Part shown: in pieces, positions 6,971-15,668 of the stretch
Layout: the number at the start of each line of letters is the position of its first letter
Position numbering within the stretch: position 1 is the first letter of the stretch
NCBI RefSeq assembly: GCF_014646255.1
Contig: NZ_BMNC01000003.1
Location: 248,001-312,000, forward strand
DNA length: 64,000 nucleotides
From: Lentzea pudingi
Lineage (GTDB): Bacteria; Actinomycetota; Actinomycetes; Mycobacteriales; Pseudonocardiaceae
Reading direction: 5' to 3'
The notes under the pieces: generated by a model
The model's input: only the letters and a program-made list of their open reading frames with translations
Databases searched by the model: none
What the model was told of the DNA's origin: nothing
Translations under genes and position numbers: made by a program

Positions 6971-9811
6971 TCAGGTGGTCGGCCGTTCCGCCGTGGCGCC
7001 GCGGACCCGGCGCAGGGCCAGCTGGGCTTCGACGCGGGCGATCAGTTCCTTGGCGGCGAACGGTTTGACGAGGTAGTCGTGTGCGCCGGCGGCGAGTCCC
7101 CCCATCGTCTGCGGGGTGGTGCCGAGCGCCGTCAGCAGGATGATCGGCGTGGCGCGCAGCGCGGGGTCGCCGCGCACGTGTTCGATCAGCCGCAGGCCGT
7201 CGAGGTGGGGGAGCACGACGTCGCTGATGATGAGATCGACCTGGTGGCCGGAAAGCCGTTCGAGCGCCTGTTCGCCGTCGCCGGCGGTGTGGACGTCGTA
7301 GCGCTCCTGCAGCAGGTGCCGCAGGTAGTTGCGCATGTCCGGGTTGTCGTCGACCACCAGCACGCTGGTCCGGTGCCCCGGTTCGCTCCCGTGAGCGTCC
7401 ACGGAGGACACGTCGCCGACCAGCCAGGACTCGGCCTCCTCGGAGAAAGCCTGCCGCAGACGGGAGTTCGTGCCGGCGTGCACGCCGGCAGGACGTTCGC
7501 GCACGCGGTGCGACTGGTTGAACGGGATCCACACGGTGAACGTGCTGCCGGAGCCGGGAACGCTGCGCACCCGGATGCTGCCGTGGTGCCACGACACGAG
7601 CTGGCGGATCAGCGCCAGCCCGATGCCGGACCCCTCCCTGCTGCGCGCCTTCGCGCCTTCAACGCGGTGGAACCGGGTGAACAGGTGCGGGATCTCGGCG
7701 GCCTCGATGCCCGTCCCGGTGTCGGTCACCGCGAGCTCGACGTGGCTGCGTTGCGGCCGCAGCACGACGGTGATCGATCCGGTGAAGGTGTGCTTGAGCG
7801 CGTTGGACAGCAGGTTGAGCAGGACGGTCTGCCACGTGTTCGGGTCGAGCCGCACCGGCCGGCCGAGCGGCGGGCAGTCGACCACCAGCTCGAGCCCCGC
7901 CCGTTCGACCGCCGGGCGGAACACCTCGGTCAGCTCCACCGTCAGCGCGGCCAGGTCGTCGACGTCCTCCAGGGACGGCGCCGCCCGGCCCTCCTCCAGC
8001 TCCGAGTACGCGAGCAGGGTGTTGACCAGCCGCAGGAGGCGGAGCGCGTTGCGGTGGGCGATCCGCGCGGTGTCGAGGTGCTCTGGCGGCAGGGTGGTGA
8101 GCTGCTCCTCCAGCGGCAGCAGCAGGAGCGTGAGCGGAGTGCGGAACTCGTGGCTGATGTTGGCGAAGAACGTGGTCTTGGCGCGGTTGAGCTCGGCCAG
8201 CGCGGACATCTGCCGCTGTTGCTCGCGATGGATCCGGGCCGCCGTCAGGGTGGCCGTCACGCGCTCGGCGACGAGGTCGAAGAACTGCCGGTAGCCGTCG
8301 TCGAGCGGGGCGTGGGAGTTGACGCCGAGCACGAGCACGGCCGCGGGCACGTCGTCGAGGATCGGGCTGACGGGCAGGACGAGCGCGGTGTGCGGGGGTT
8401 CCGCCCACGTGCCGGAGACCAGGTTCGGGAACCGGGTGTCCAGGTCCTCCACCACCTGCGGAGCCGACTCGCGCATGCACGCGTGCAGCGGCCAGGCCGA
8501 CGCCCGGTCCCTGGTCACGATCTGCTCCAGCGCGGGGCTGTCCGCGGCGAGGCCGGTGGAGGCGGCGAGCGTTGCCCGGGCCCCGCGTCCCTCGACCAGG
8601 TAGATCAGGGCGAACGGGACGTCCTGCGAGTTGGCCGAGAGCGCGCGCATCAGCCACTGGCAGACCTCGTCGTCGGACGTGGTGGAGCCGGCCTGCCCCG
8701 ACGTGGCGGCGAGCCGGTGCAGCGTGTCCAGGCGACGGGCGTTGCGGACCTGGTCCGTCGTCTCGACGAGCGTGGCGAGCACGCCGGCGATCCGGCCGTC
8801 GTCGCGGATGGGGCTGTAGGCGACGGTGGCGAACACCTCCTCCCGGAAGCCCTCCCGGTTCACCACGAAGGACTGGTCGACCAGGCGCACGGCCGTCCCG
8901 GTGTCGAGGACCTGGCGCAGTGCGGGACCGAACGTCGTGGCCGCGTCCGGCCAGACCTGGAACACCGATCGCCCCAACGCCTCGGGGTGCCGTTCGCTGA
9001 TGAGGTCGCGGTAGGAGTCGTTGTACAGCTGCAAGAGGTCCGGGCCCCACATCAGGTCCATCGGAACCGGGTTGGTCAGCACCATCGCCAGGGTGTCGCG
9101 CAGCACGACCGGCCACCGGTCGACCGGGCCGAGCGCGGTGATGCCCCAGTCGACGGTGCTCATCAGCCGCCCGAGCCGCCCGCCCGCGGCGAACATCGCC
9201 TCGCTCGCCCGCACCGCGGGGGTGGGCACCGGGCGGCCGGACCCGACGACCCGGTCCAGCAGGTCGGGCAGTTCGCCCAGCGGCAGCACCAGGTCCGCCG
9301 CACCCGCGGCGATCACCGCGGACGGCATGCCGAACGCGGTCGCCGTGGACTCGTCCTGCACGATCACCGTGCCGCCGGCCCGCCGCACCGCCAGTGCGCC
9401 GGTGGTGCCGTCGCTGCCCATCCCGGTCAGCACCAGCGCCAGCACCTGCGCGCCCAGCGAGTCCGCGGCGGAGACGAAGAGCTCGTCCACCTGCCGCATG
9501 GAGGACCTGCCGGGCCGGGGCCGCACGGTCAGCGTGCCGTCCGGCTCCAGCCGCACCTGCGTGCGTCCCGGGCACAGGTACACGTGCCCGGCCTCGAGCA
9601 CCTGGCCGTCCTCGGCCCACACGACCGGGTGCCGCGACACCCGGCCGAGCATCGTGTGCAGGTGGCTCACGCCGGGGCCGAGGTGCTGGGCGATCACGAC
9701 GGGGGCGGGCAGGTCGGTGCGCAGGCCGCCGAGCAGCACCTGCAGGGCCTCGGCGCCGCCGAGCGAGGCGCCGATCAGCACTGCCTGGTAGCGAGCGGCG
9801 TCGGGTTCCAC
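6971..9811 (-). CDS. CheB-PAS-GAF-histidine kinase-receiver hybrid protein
   Basis: 946 residues. CheB-like domain about 1-195 with Ser16 (IGASLGG), His43 (IAQHLGPG) and the Asp of TGMGSDGTTG near 139, so the triad is intact. PAS about 212-360; GAF about 370-530; HisKA with phospho-acceptor in FANISHEFRTPL near 550; HATPase about 650-770 (NLLSNALKHT, DTGTGI, GSGIGLAL); receiver about 815-935 (VVDDNPDMR, phospho-Asp in LIISDVVLP, Lys in LVKPF). Unlike common CheB/CheR fusions it has no methyltransferase; a separate CheR is encoded at 2304-4157. Single-gene unit. It is probably a cytoplasmic sensor, since no membrane helices are visible. Confidence 0.9.
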   Translation of the reverse strand: MEPDAARYQAVLIGASLGGAEALQVLLGGLRTDLPAPVVIAQHLGPGVSHLHTMLGRVSRHPVVWAEDGQVLEAGHVYLCPGRTQVRLEPDGTLTVRPRPGRSSMRQVDELFVSAADSLGAQVLALVLTGMGSDGTTGALAVRRAGGTVIVQDESTATAFGMPSAVIAAGAADLVLPLGELPDLLDRVVGSGRPVPTPAVRASEAMFAAGGRLGRLMSTVDWGITALGPVDRWPVVLRDTLAMVLTNPVPMDLMWGPDLLQLYNDSYRDLISERHPEALGRSVFQVWPDAATTFGPALRQVLDTGTAVRLVDQSFVVNREGFREEVFATVAYSPIRDDGRIAGVLATLVETTDQVRNARRLDTLHRLAATSGQAGSTTSDDEVCQWLMRALSANSQDVPFALIYLVEGRGARATLAASTGLAADSPALEQIVTRDRASAWPLHACMRESAPQVVEDLDTRFPNLVSGTWAEPPHTALVLPVSPILDDVPAAVLVLGVNSHAPLDDGYRQFFDLVAERVTATLTAARIHREQQRQMSALAELNRAKTTFFANISHEFRTPLTLLLLPLEEQLTTLPPEHLDTARIAHRNALRLLRLVNTLLAYSELEEGRAAPSLEDVDDLAALTVELTEVFRPAVERAGLELVVDCPPLGRPVRLDPNTWQTVLLNLLSNALKHTFTGSITVVLRPQRSHVELAVTDTGTGIEAAEIPHLFTRFHRVEGAKARSREGSGIGLALIRQLVSWHHGSIRVRSVPGSGSTFTVWIPFNQSHRVRERPAGVHAGTNSRLRQAFSEEAESWLVGDVSSVDAHGSEPGHRTSVLVVDDNPDMRNYLRHLLQERYDVHTAGDGEQALERLSGHQVDLIISDVVLPHLDGLRLIEHVRGDPALRATPIILLTALGTTPQTMGGLAAGAHDYLVKPFAAKELIARVEAQLALRRVRGATAERPTT

Positions 9812-9907
9812 GTCGTCAGTGTTTCAGGCCGCGTGCTCCCGGGCACCTGAACGAGGTTGGGGACCGAGACATCGCTCGCGGTCGCCGCGCGGGCCGGAAG
9901 AGGACCG

Positions 9908-10954
9908 ATGAAGATCGCGATGGTGTCGACGCGGGACGTGCCGGTCTGGGAGAACGACCACGTCGCGGGTCTGGCAGGGGCCCTGAGAGCGTTGCGGCAC
10001 AACGTCACCGTGCACCTCCGGCAGGCCTCGGAGCCCGAGGAGACGGAGTCGTCGCTCGGCGGGTTCGTCGATTCGCTGCGGGACAAGTGGTCCCAGGACC
10101 GGCCGGACCTCGTGCACGCGCACTCGTGGAAGGCGGGGCTCGCGGCCGTGCTCGCCGCGCAACGGCTCGGCCTGCCGGTCGTGCAGACGTTCCACGGCCT
10201 CGGTCCGGACCGCGACCAGGTGAACGTCGAACGCCTGATCGGCAGGGAGGCGGCGTTGATCGTGGCGAGTGGCGAGCAGGAGGTGCTCGACCTCGCCGCC
10301 GCCGGCATTCCGCGGCCGCGGACCGTCGTGGTGCCGCGCGGCGTGGACACCGTCCTGTTCCAGCCCCGGGGTGAGATCGCTCGACGCCGCTTCCCCCGCC
10401 GGGTCGTCGCCATGGCGGACTCGTCGCCGGACAGCGGTGTCGCCGACCTCGTCGCCGCGCTGCCGTGGCTGGACGACGTCGAACTGGTGATCACCGAGGC
10501 GCGGGCGCCTCGTGAGGCGGAACGGGTGAAGGCCTGGGCGCGCAGGTTCGGAGTCGGGGACCGCACTCGGGTGCTGGGCCCGAACGCCAGGCGGAACCTG
10601 CCCGCGTTGCTGCGGTCCGCCGACGTCGCGGCGTTCGTGCCCCGGCGCGCGCTGTGGGACGACGCGGCGTTGAAGGTGATGGCATGCGGTGTGCCGGTCG
10701 TGGCGACCGCGGTCAGAGGCCTGCCGGACGCCGTGGTCGACGGGGTGACCGGGGTGCTCGTCCCGTCACAGGATCCGAAGCAGCTGGTCAGGAAACTCCG
10801 GAAGGTGCTGAAGTACGACGTGTTCCGGCACTCCTGCAGCATCGCCGCCACGGACCGGATCCAGGCTCGGCACACGTGGACCGTCGTGGGCGAGTGCGTC
10901 GAGCGCCTGTACGCGGGGCTGCTGGAGCGTCGCGCGGGAGACGCGGTGGGGTGA
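9908..10954 (+). CDS. Glycosyltransferase, GT4-like
   Basis: 348 residues from the ATG at 9908, which follows an AGAGGA ribosome site; an in-frame upstream start at 9857 has no ribosome site and adds an unconserved tail. The N-terminal half has the GT-B features of family 4 (KIAMVSTRDVPVWENDHVAGLAG; DLVHAHSW; VVQTFHGLG). The C-terminal half has VPRGVDTVLFQP and the ALKVMACGVPVVATAVRGLPDAV donor-binding region, but the usual E-x7-E first glutamate appears replaced (WDDAALKVMACG). Acceptor sugar unknown. Not obviously linked to the surrounding regulators. Confidence 0.8.
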   Translation: MKIAMVSTRDVPVWENDHVAGLAGALRALRHNVTVHLRQASEPEETESSLGGFVDSLRDKWSQDRPDLVHAHSWKAGLAAVLAAQRLGLPVVQTFHGLGPDRDQVNVERLIGREAALIVASGEQEVLDLAAAGIPRPRTVVVPRGVDTVLFQPRGEIARRRFPRRVVAMADSSPDSGVADLVAALPWLDDVELVITEARAPREAERVKAWARRFGVGDRTRVLGPNARRNLPALLRSADVAAFVPRRALWDDAALKVMACGVPVVATAVRGLPDAVVDGVTGVLVPSQDPKQLVRKLRKVLKYDVFRHSCSIAATDRIQARHTWTVVGECVERLYAGLLERRAGDAVG

Positions 10955-10969
10955 GTGCCGGGAACGTGG

Positions 10970-11377
10970 TCAAGGCGTCGTGGTGCAGTGCAGCACGGCC
11001 CACACGGTCTTGCCGGTCGCGAGTTCGGTCACGCCCCACTGCTTGCTCAGCTGGTTGACGAGCATCAGGCCGCGCCCGCGTGCCGCGTCGGCCGAGAACC
11101 GCCGCAACTGGGGCGGGGAGGTGGAGCCGTCCTGGACCGCGATCCGCACCAGGTGGGCGTGCGGTGACCAGCGCAGCTCGACCCGCGCCGGGAACGCCGC
11201 GTGGTCGTGGACGTTCGAGACGAGTTCGGTGAGGACCAGCAGCACGTCGCCGAGATCGTCCTCGTCCACTCCGGGCAGGGACGAGCGCGCCCAGCGCCGC
11301 ACGGCGGCGATGTCCGCCACGTCGCGGTCCAGGCCCAGCACGTGCGTCCGATCGGGAGGGTCGTCGCCGATGGCCAA
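10970..11377 (-). CDS. RsbW-like ATP-binding anti-sigma regulator
   Basis: 135 residues, paralogous to 688-1095. N-box LTELVSNVHDHA, G-box ARGRGLMLVNQLSKQWG. It probably starts at the TTG at 11377, placed 7 nt after an AGGAGG ribosome site; no ATG or GTG fits better. A GTTT-N16-GGGTAA promoter lies at 11411-11436, so like its paralogue it may be under a stress sigma factor that it could itself control. Confidence 0.86.
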   Translation of the reverse strand: MAIGDDPPDRTHVLGLDRDVADIAAVRRWARSSLPGVDEDDLGDVLLVLTELVSNVHDHAAFPARVELRWSPHAHLVRIAVQDGSTSPPQLRRFSADAARGRGLMLVNQLSKQWGVTELATGKTVWAVLHCTTTP

Positions 11378-11410
11378 GCGAATGTCCTCCTGTCGGTGTC
11401 TGCGCGCGAG

Positions 11411-11436
11411 TTACCCCGAGTCGAACGGGTTGAAAC
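11411..11436 (-). promoter_or_regulatory. SigB/SigF-type promoter of the second RsbW-like gene
   Basis: On the minus strand: GTTT (11436-11433), 16-nt spacer, GGGTAA (11416-11411). It is a full match to the actinobacterial stress consensus and 34 bp before the start codon. The same layout is found before the paralogue at 1122-1147. Confidence 0.6.
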
Positions 11437-11507
11437 TCCGCGTTCGCCGGATGTTTATCGGTGATCTTTCCGGGGCACCCGCCCCAGAACGACTAGAGGG
11501 CGGTGCG

Positions 11508-12611
11508 ATGTACGGCGATGATCTCGTACGGCCTTGGTGGGAGGCGCTCGGTGCCGGGGGCCGATTGTTCGACATCCACACCCACGTGGGGGCGAACGAC
11601 CCCAGCGGTTTCTCGGCTACGGTCGGCGAGTTGCGGGCGGCGCTGGCCTCAGTGGACGCCGACGCCGCCGTGTTCCCGCTCGCGGAGCCCGATGGCTACC
11701 GCGCCGCCAACCAGGCGGTGATCGACGCGGCGAGCGAGCCGGGAAGCCGGCTGGTCGCCTTCGCGCGGGTGGCGCCGGGCGACGATCCGGCGGGCGAGGC
11801 GCGCCGGTGCGTCGAGGCCGGTGCGGCGGGCATCAAGCTCCACCCCGCCAGTGACGAGTTCGAACTCGACGACGAGCAGCTCACCGAGGTGTTCGGCCTC
11901 GCCCACGAACTGCACCTGCCGGTGGTGGTGCACGCCGGACCCGAGATCGACCCGTTCGGTGCGACCCTGCCCGCCGTGCTCGGCCGGTTCCCCGGCGCGC
12001 GGTTCATCCTCGCGCACGCGGGCCTCACCGACCTGGCCTGGCTGTCCGGGCAACCGATCGAGAACCTGTTCTTCGACACGTCGTGGTGGAGCCCGACCGA
12101 CATCGTCACGCTCTTCGGGACGATGCCGCCCGGTCAGGTGCTGTTCGGCAGCGACGTGCCCTACTCCACCCCGCTCTGGGGAGCGCACGCCGCCGCCAGG
12201 TGCGCCCTGTACCTCGGTCTCGACGACGAGCAGGTCGCGAGCGTCCTCGGCGGCCAGGCGCGACGGCTGGTCGACCGCGCCGAACCCGCCGACCTGGGCC
12301 CGGCTCCCGGCCGGGTGCCGCCGCTGGACCCTTTGCTGGAACGCGTGTACGTCTACCTCGCGGCCGGTGTGGAGGCGACCAAGCGCGGCGAGTCGCCGGG
12401 TCAGATGCTGGACGTCGCGAAGCACAGCTGTGGCGTCCGGCCGGACCACCCGCACCGCGACGTCTTCGACTCCGTCCTGGAGCTGCTCGACCTCTTCGAG
12501 AAGCACGCCCCGCACATGGAGACCGGCAACGAGTACGCGCCCGGCTGGGACCTGATCGCCGCGGCCGCGCTGATCGCCCGCACGCCCGGACCGCCGCTTC
12601 CCGACCGCTAG
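11508..12611 (+). CDS. Amidohydrolase-2 family TIM-barrel metal hydrolase
   Basis: 367 residues, starting at the ATG after AGAGGG. Family motifs in order: DIHTHVG (metal-binding His-x-His, about 21-27), GIKLHPASD, VVVHAGPE, ILAHAGL, and LFGSDVPYS with the conserved Asp. This is the PF04909 fold used by decarboxylases and lactonases. The substrate cannot be told. After about residue 265 there is an extra helical segment of about 100 residues (YVYLAAGVEATKRGESPG onwards) beyond the usual family end. It is followed by a hairpin at 12624-12660. Confidence 0.85.
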   Translation: MYGDDLVRPWWEALGAGGRLFDIHTHVGANDPSGFSATVGELRAALASVDADAAVFPLAEPDGYRAANQAVIDAASEPGSRLVAFARVAPGDDPAGEARRCVEAGAAGIKLHPASDEFELDDEQLTEVFGLAHELHLPVVVHAGPEIDPFGATLPAVLGRFPGARFILAHAGLTDLAWLSGQPIENLFFDTSWWSPTDIVTLFGTMPPGQVLFGSDVPYSTPLWGAHAAARCALYLGLDDEQVASVLGGQARRLVDRAEPADLGPAPGRVPPLDPLLERVYVYLAAGVEATKRGESPGQMLDVAKHSCGVRPDHPHRDVFDSVLELLDLFEKHAPHMETGNEYAPGWDLIAAAALIARTPGPPLPDR

Positions 12612-12623
12612 GGCCGCCGCTCG

Positions 12624-12660
12624 TCCACTGCGGACGTTGTCCGTCCACAGTGGATTCTCT
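12624..12660 (+). terminator. Hairpin terminator after the amidohydrolase gene
   Basis: TCCACTG-CGGAC (12624-12635), loop GTT, then GTCCG and CAGTGGA (ending 12654) with a 4-nt bulge, followed by TTCTCT. A 12-bp interrupted stem in the gap between two plus-strand genes. Confidence 0.45.
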
Positions 12661-12739
12661 GGTCCTCGGCGATCGCCGGCGGCATCCGAGGTCGCCGGGC
12701 GGTAGGGTCGTGACACGTTCGGCCAGGACGGGAGTGGGG

Positions 12740-13948
12740 ATGGGTGTGGCTGGGAGTCCGTCGATCCGTCTGCGTGCTCTCGACCTGGTGACGGACCGCA
12801 CCCTCACGGAGTTCGACCTGGACAAGCTCCTGGACGCGCTGCTGGGCGGTGTGCGCGAGCTGCTCGCGGTCGACACGGCGACGGTCCTGCTCGTGGACCG
12901 CGGCGGTGGCCACCTCGTCGCAAGGGCGACCTCGGGCCTGGAGGAGGAGGTCTACCAGGGCGCACGCGTGCCGCTGGGCAGGGGCTTCGCGGGCCGCGTG
13001 GCCGCGCAGCGGGAACCGGTGCAGATCGGCCGCGTCGACGAGTCCACGGTGGTGAACCCGCTGCTGTGGAAGCACGGGCTGCACTCGCTCCTCGGCGTGC
13101 CGATGATCGCCGAGGGGGAGTTGACCGGGGTCGTGCACGTCGGCAGCACCGTCTCGCGCCGGTTCACCGACGAGGAGGTCGAAGCGCTGCGGCTGGTAGC
13201 CGACCGCCTGGCGGTCGCGGTCTACGTGGACCGCACCCGCACCGAACGCGCGGCGGCGGCGCTGTTGCAGGAGAGCCTGCTGCCCGGCCGGTTGCCGGCG
13301 ACCGAGGGCTGGGAGTTCGCGACCCGGTACGTCGCGGGGGCGGGCAGCGGTGTCGGCGGCGACTGGTACGACGTGTTCGAACTGCCCGGCGACCGCATCG
13401 GGGTGGTGATCGGCGACGTCGTCGGCAGCGGGCTCACGGCCGCCGTGATCATGGGCCGGTTGCGGAGCGCGTTGCGCGCCTACGCCCTGGAGTACCCCGA
13501 TCCCGCGGTGGTGCTCGGCAAGCTCGACCGCAAGGCCAGCCACTTCGAGCACGACACGATGGCGACGGTCGCCTACGCGGTGATCGACACGGCGACGCAC
13601 ACCATGAGCCTCTCCCTGGCGGGGCACCTGCGGCCGGTCTTCGCAGCGGTCGGGGAACAGGCCCGGTTCGTCGCGGCCCCCGTCGACCCGCCCATCGGTT
13701 TCGACCTGCGCGGCACCGGCCGGCGCGCCACCACCTTCGAGGTGCCGGCGGGCGCGTTGGTCGTCTTCTACACCGACGGACTGGTGGAACGCCGGGACCA
13801 GGACCTCGACATGGGGCTGGAACGGCTCCGCGAGGCCGTCGCGCCCACGAGCCCCGAGGCGGCGTGCATCCGGGTGATGGCGACGATGGTCGGCGATCAG
13901 CAGGCGACCGACGACATCGCGGTGATGGCGATGCGCCACCGCCCGTGA
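12740..13948 (+). CDS. GAF-domain PP2C (SpoIIE/RsbU-type) phosphatase
   Basis: 402 residues from the ATG at 12740, behind GGGAGTGGGG; a GTG at 12710 is in frame but too close to its ribosome site. GAF domain about 20-170 (VDTATVLLVDRGGGHLVARATSG). PP2C phosphatase about 180-400 with metal-binding VGGDWYDVF, VIGDVVGSG, FYTDGLVERR and DDIAVM. Such enzymes dephosphorylate STAS antagonists and so release sigma factors; the STAS proteins of this island are the obvious candidate substrates. It ends 6 bp from the convergent HEAT-like gene. Confidence 0.9.
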   Translation: MGVAGSPSIRLRALDLVTDRTLTEFDLDKLLDALLGGVRELLAVDTATVLLVDRGGGHLVARATSGLEEEVYQGARVPLGRGFAGRVAAQREPVQIGRVDESTVVNPLLWKHGLHSLLGVPMIAEGELTGVVHVGSTVSRRFTDEEVEALRLVADRLAVAVYVDRTRTERAAAALLQESLLPGRLPATEGWEFATRYVAGAGSGVGGDWYDVFELPGDRIGVVIGDVVGSGLTAAVIMGRLRSALRAYALEYPDPAVVLGKLDRKASHFEHDTMATVAYAVIDTATHTMSLSLAGHLRPVFAAVGEQARFVAAPVDPPIGFDLRGTGRRATTFEVPAGALVVFYTDGLVERRDQDLDMGLERLREAVAPTSPEAACIRVMATMVGDQQATDDIAVMAMRHRP

Positions 13949-13954
13949 CGCTCG

Positions 13955-15574
13955 TCAGCCGTCGGTGAGCCTGCTGTCCTCCAGTTCCCGCAGCAGCGGC
14001 AACGGGACCGTGGAGTACTCCGGGAAGCGGTGGTACGGCTTGACCATCGGCTGGAAGCGCGCCGGCAGCCCGCCCGATCGGGCCAGTGCCGCCAGTGCCG
14101 TGCCGATGCGCTGACCGGGTACCGCGAACGCCAGGTCGTATCCGTCCACTTCGGACACCTTCGGCAGCCACTCGGCGAGGAACGCCTCCGCCTGGGGGAG
14201 GTGGTGGGCGAGTGCGTCGGCGAAGACCGAGCACAGTGCGAGAGTGGCGGCGTCCTCGCCGTGCAGGCGCCGCACGGTCAGGGTGATCGACTCCTCCGTG
14301 CCGTTCGGTCGCCGCGCGGCGAACACCTCGCCGAGTGCGGTCCAGGCGTCCACCTCGGCCAGGGCGGCGAGTGCGGACTGCCTGTCGTCCCGGGCGAGCA
14401 GGCCGTTCTCCAGCACGAACCACAGCAGGCCCCGTGACGTGCGCCGGCTCAGCTCACCGGTCGAGGTGCCGAGCAACCGGTGCGCCGCGGCAACCGTTCC
14501 GGGGACGTCGATCCACAGGTGGTCGACGTCCGAGCCCGTGATCGTCTCCGGGGAGGCGCGCAGGGCGGTTTCCAGGGTCGTGCGCTGGGCGTCCGTCAGC
14601 TCCTCCGGTGCGAGCGGGCGGTAGACCCGGTCGCTGGGACGGAACTGCCGCGCCATCCGTTCGAGCAGGCGGGTGTGCAGGTTCGGAAGGCTGTTGTTCG
14701 GTGCGGTGAGCAGTCCGTCGTCGTCCGTGCCGAAGGTCCACGCCGAGGCGGCCAGTTCGGCGAGGTCTCCCGTCCACACGTCGTGCACCGGGTACTCGCC
14801 CTGCGCGAGGTGGTGGAGCAGCGCCAGCGAGTGGTCGTCGGCGAATCCGGAGTAGACGACGCACGCCGCGGCCGCGCCTCGCACGTACAGCGACGGGCTG
14901 TGTGTCATCAGATCCCGTGCTGCGGCAACGTGTTCCACTCTCGCGTCCGTGCTTCTGGCACTGCCCGACGTGACGACGTTGTCGCGTGCCGCGAGGAAGC
15001 CGTGGGCCAGGCACAGACCGGCGGTCGCGTCCGGGGTGAGGGCGGGCAGCTCCTCCGGTTCCCGGCCCAGCAGCACCAGCAACCGCAACGCCTCGTCGTC
15101 ACCGGTGCGGGCCCACATCGCCTCGACGTCGGGGGCGAACTCCGCGACGGCTCCCGCGTACTCGCTCGTGGCCTTGCCCACGTCGTCGGGCCGGGCCACG
15201 AAGTGCGTCTCGCCGGCCGCGATCCTCGCCAGGAACAGCAACGCGAGCGTGTTGTCCTGCCGCACCAACTCGGCCAGGAACGGGATCGCGGCCTCGGACG
15301 CCGTGTAGACCGAACCCTGGTGCGTGGTGGCCGAGTAGAGGCCGTACACACCGAAGTTCCGGTCGCCCCCGTCGTCGCTGGTGAGCGCCTCGATGAACCA
15401 CGGCGTCTCGGCGGCGGTGCCGTACGCGTCTTCGAGGGCCGCCCAGTCCACGTCGTGCAGTCCGGCGGGCGGCGAGGTGGTGCCGCGCAACGGCGGCCGC
15501 TCGACGTCGTCCCCGTCCGGGTGCTCGTCGAACTCCGGCGGCTCGAAGGCGGGCAGGTCGTCAGCGTCGAACAC
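13955..15574 (-). CDS. Hypothetical HEAT-repeat-like protein
   Basis: 539 residues, acidic N-terminus (residues 1-40 rich in Asp, Glu and Pro), then mostly helical sequence with repeated helix pairs, for example ASEAAIPFLAELVRQDNTLALLFLARIAAG and AAARDLMTHSPSLYVRGAAAACVVYSGF, a pattern typical of HEAT/ARM scaffolds. No catalytic motif, signal peptide or membrane helix is seen. Similar large HEAT-like proteins are common in actinomycetes and mostly uncharacterised. The ATG at 15574 is the most upstream plausible start; ribosome site weak. Confidence 0.7.
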   Translation of the reverse strand: MFDADDLPAFEPPEFDEHPDGDDVERPPLRGTTSPPAGLHDVDWAALEDAYGTAAETPWFIEALTSDDGGDRNFGVYGLYSATTHQGSVYTASEAAIPFLAELVRQDNTLALLFLARIAAGETHFVARPDDVGKATSEYAGAVAEFAPDVEAMWARTGDDEALRLLVLLGREPEELPALTPDATAGLCLAHGFLAARDNVVTSGSARSTDARVEHVAAARDLMTHSPSLYVRGAAAACVVYSGFADDHSLALLHHLAQGEYPVHDVWTGDLAELAASAWTFGTDDDGLLTAPNNSLPNLHTRLLERMARQFRPSDRVYRPLAPEELTDAQRTTLETALRASPETITGSDVDHLWIDVPGTVAAAHRLLGTSTGELSRRTSRGLLWFVLENGLLARDDRQSALAALAEVDAWTALGEVFAARRPNGTEESITLTVRRLHGEDAATLALCSVFADALAHHLPQAEAFLAEWLPKVSEVDGYDLAFAVPGQRIGTALAALARSGGLPARFQPMVKPYHRFPEYSTVPLPLLRELEDSRLTDG

Positions 15575-15589
15575 CCGGAAAGCCTGCCA

Positions 15590-15619
15590 CAGGCCCGGTT
15601 CCGGCTGGAACCGGGCCTG
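15590..15619 (-). terminator. Strong hairpin terminator of the monooxygenase operon
   Basis: Perfect 13-bp inverted repeat: CAGGCCCGGTTCC (15590-15602), loop GGCT, GGAACCGGGCCTG (15607-15619). It lies in the 94-bp gap after the last gene of the minus-strand operon (ends 15669) and before the start of the next minus-strand gene. No U-tract is evident, as is common in high-GC actinobacteria. Confidence 0.65.
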
Positions 15620-15668
15620 CGGGGTGTCCCTGTCCGCGGAACGCCCCGATCGGGTTCACGGGGCGGGG

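Noticed and set aside
7079..9850. A 923-codon open frame on the plus strand, antisense to the hybrid kinase gene
   Set aside because: The opposite strand encodes a full set of CheB, PAS, GAF, kinase and receiver motifs; the antisense product has low-complexity Arg/Gly/His-rich sequence typical of high-GC shadow frames.
9857..9907. N-terminal extension of the glycosyltransferase
   Set aside because: No ribosome site before the GTG/ATG at 9857 and the added residues are not part of the GT-B fold; the ATG at 9908 has AGAGGA.
12642..12654. Recurring CCACTGTGGAC/GTCCACAGTGG words at several places
   Set aside because: They occur both within genes and in gaps without fixed position relative to starts; most likely a common word of this genome rather than an operator.
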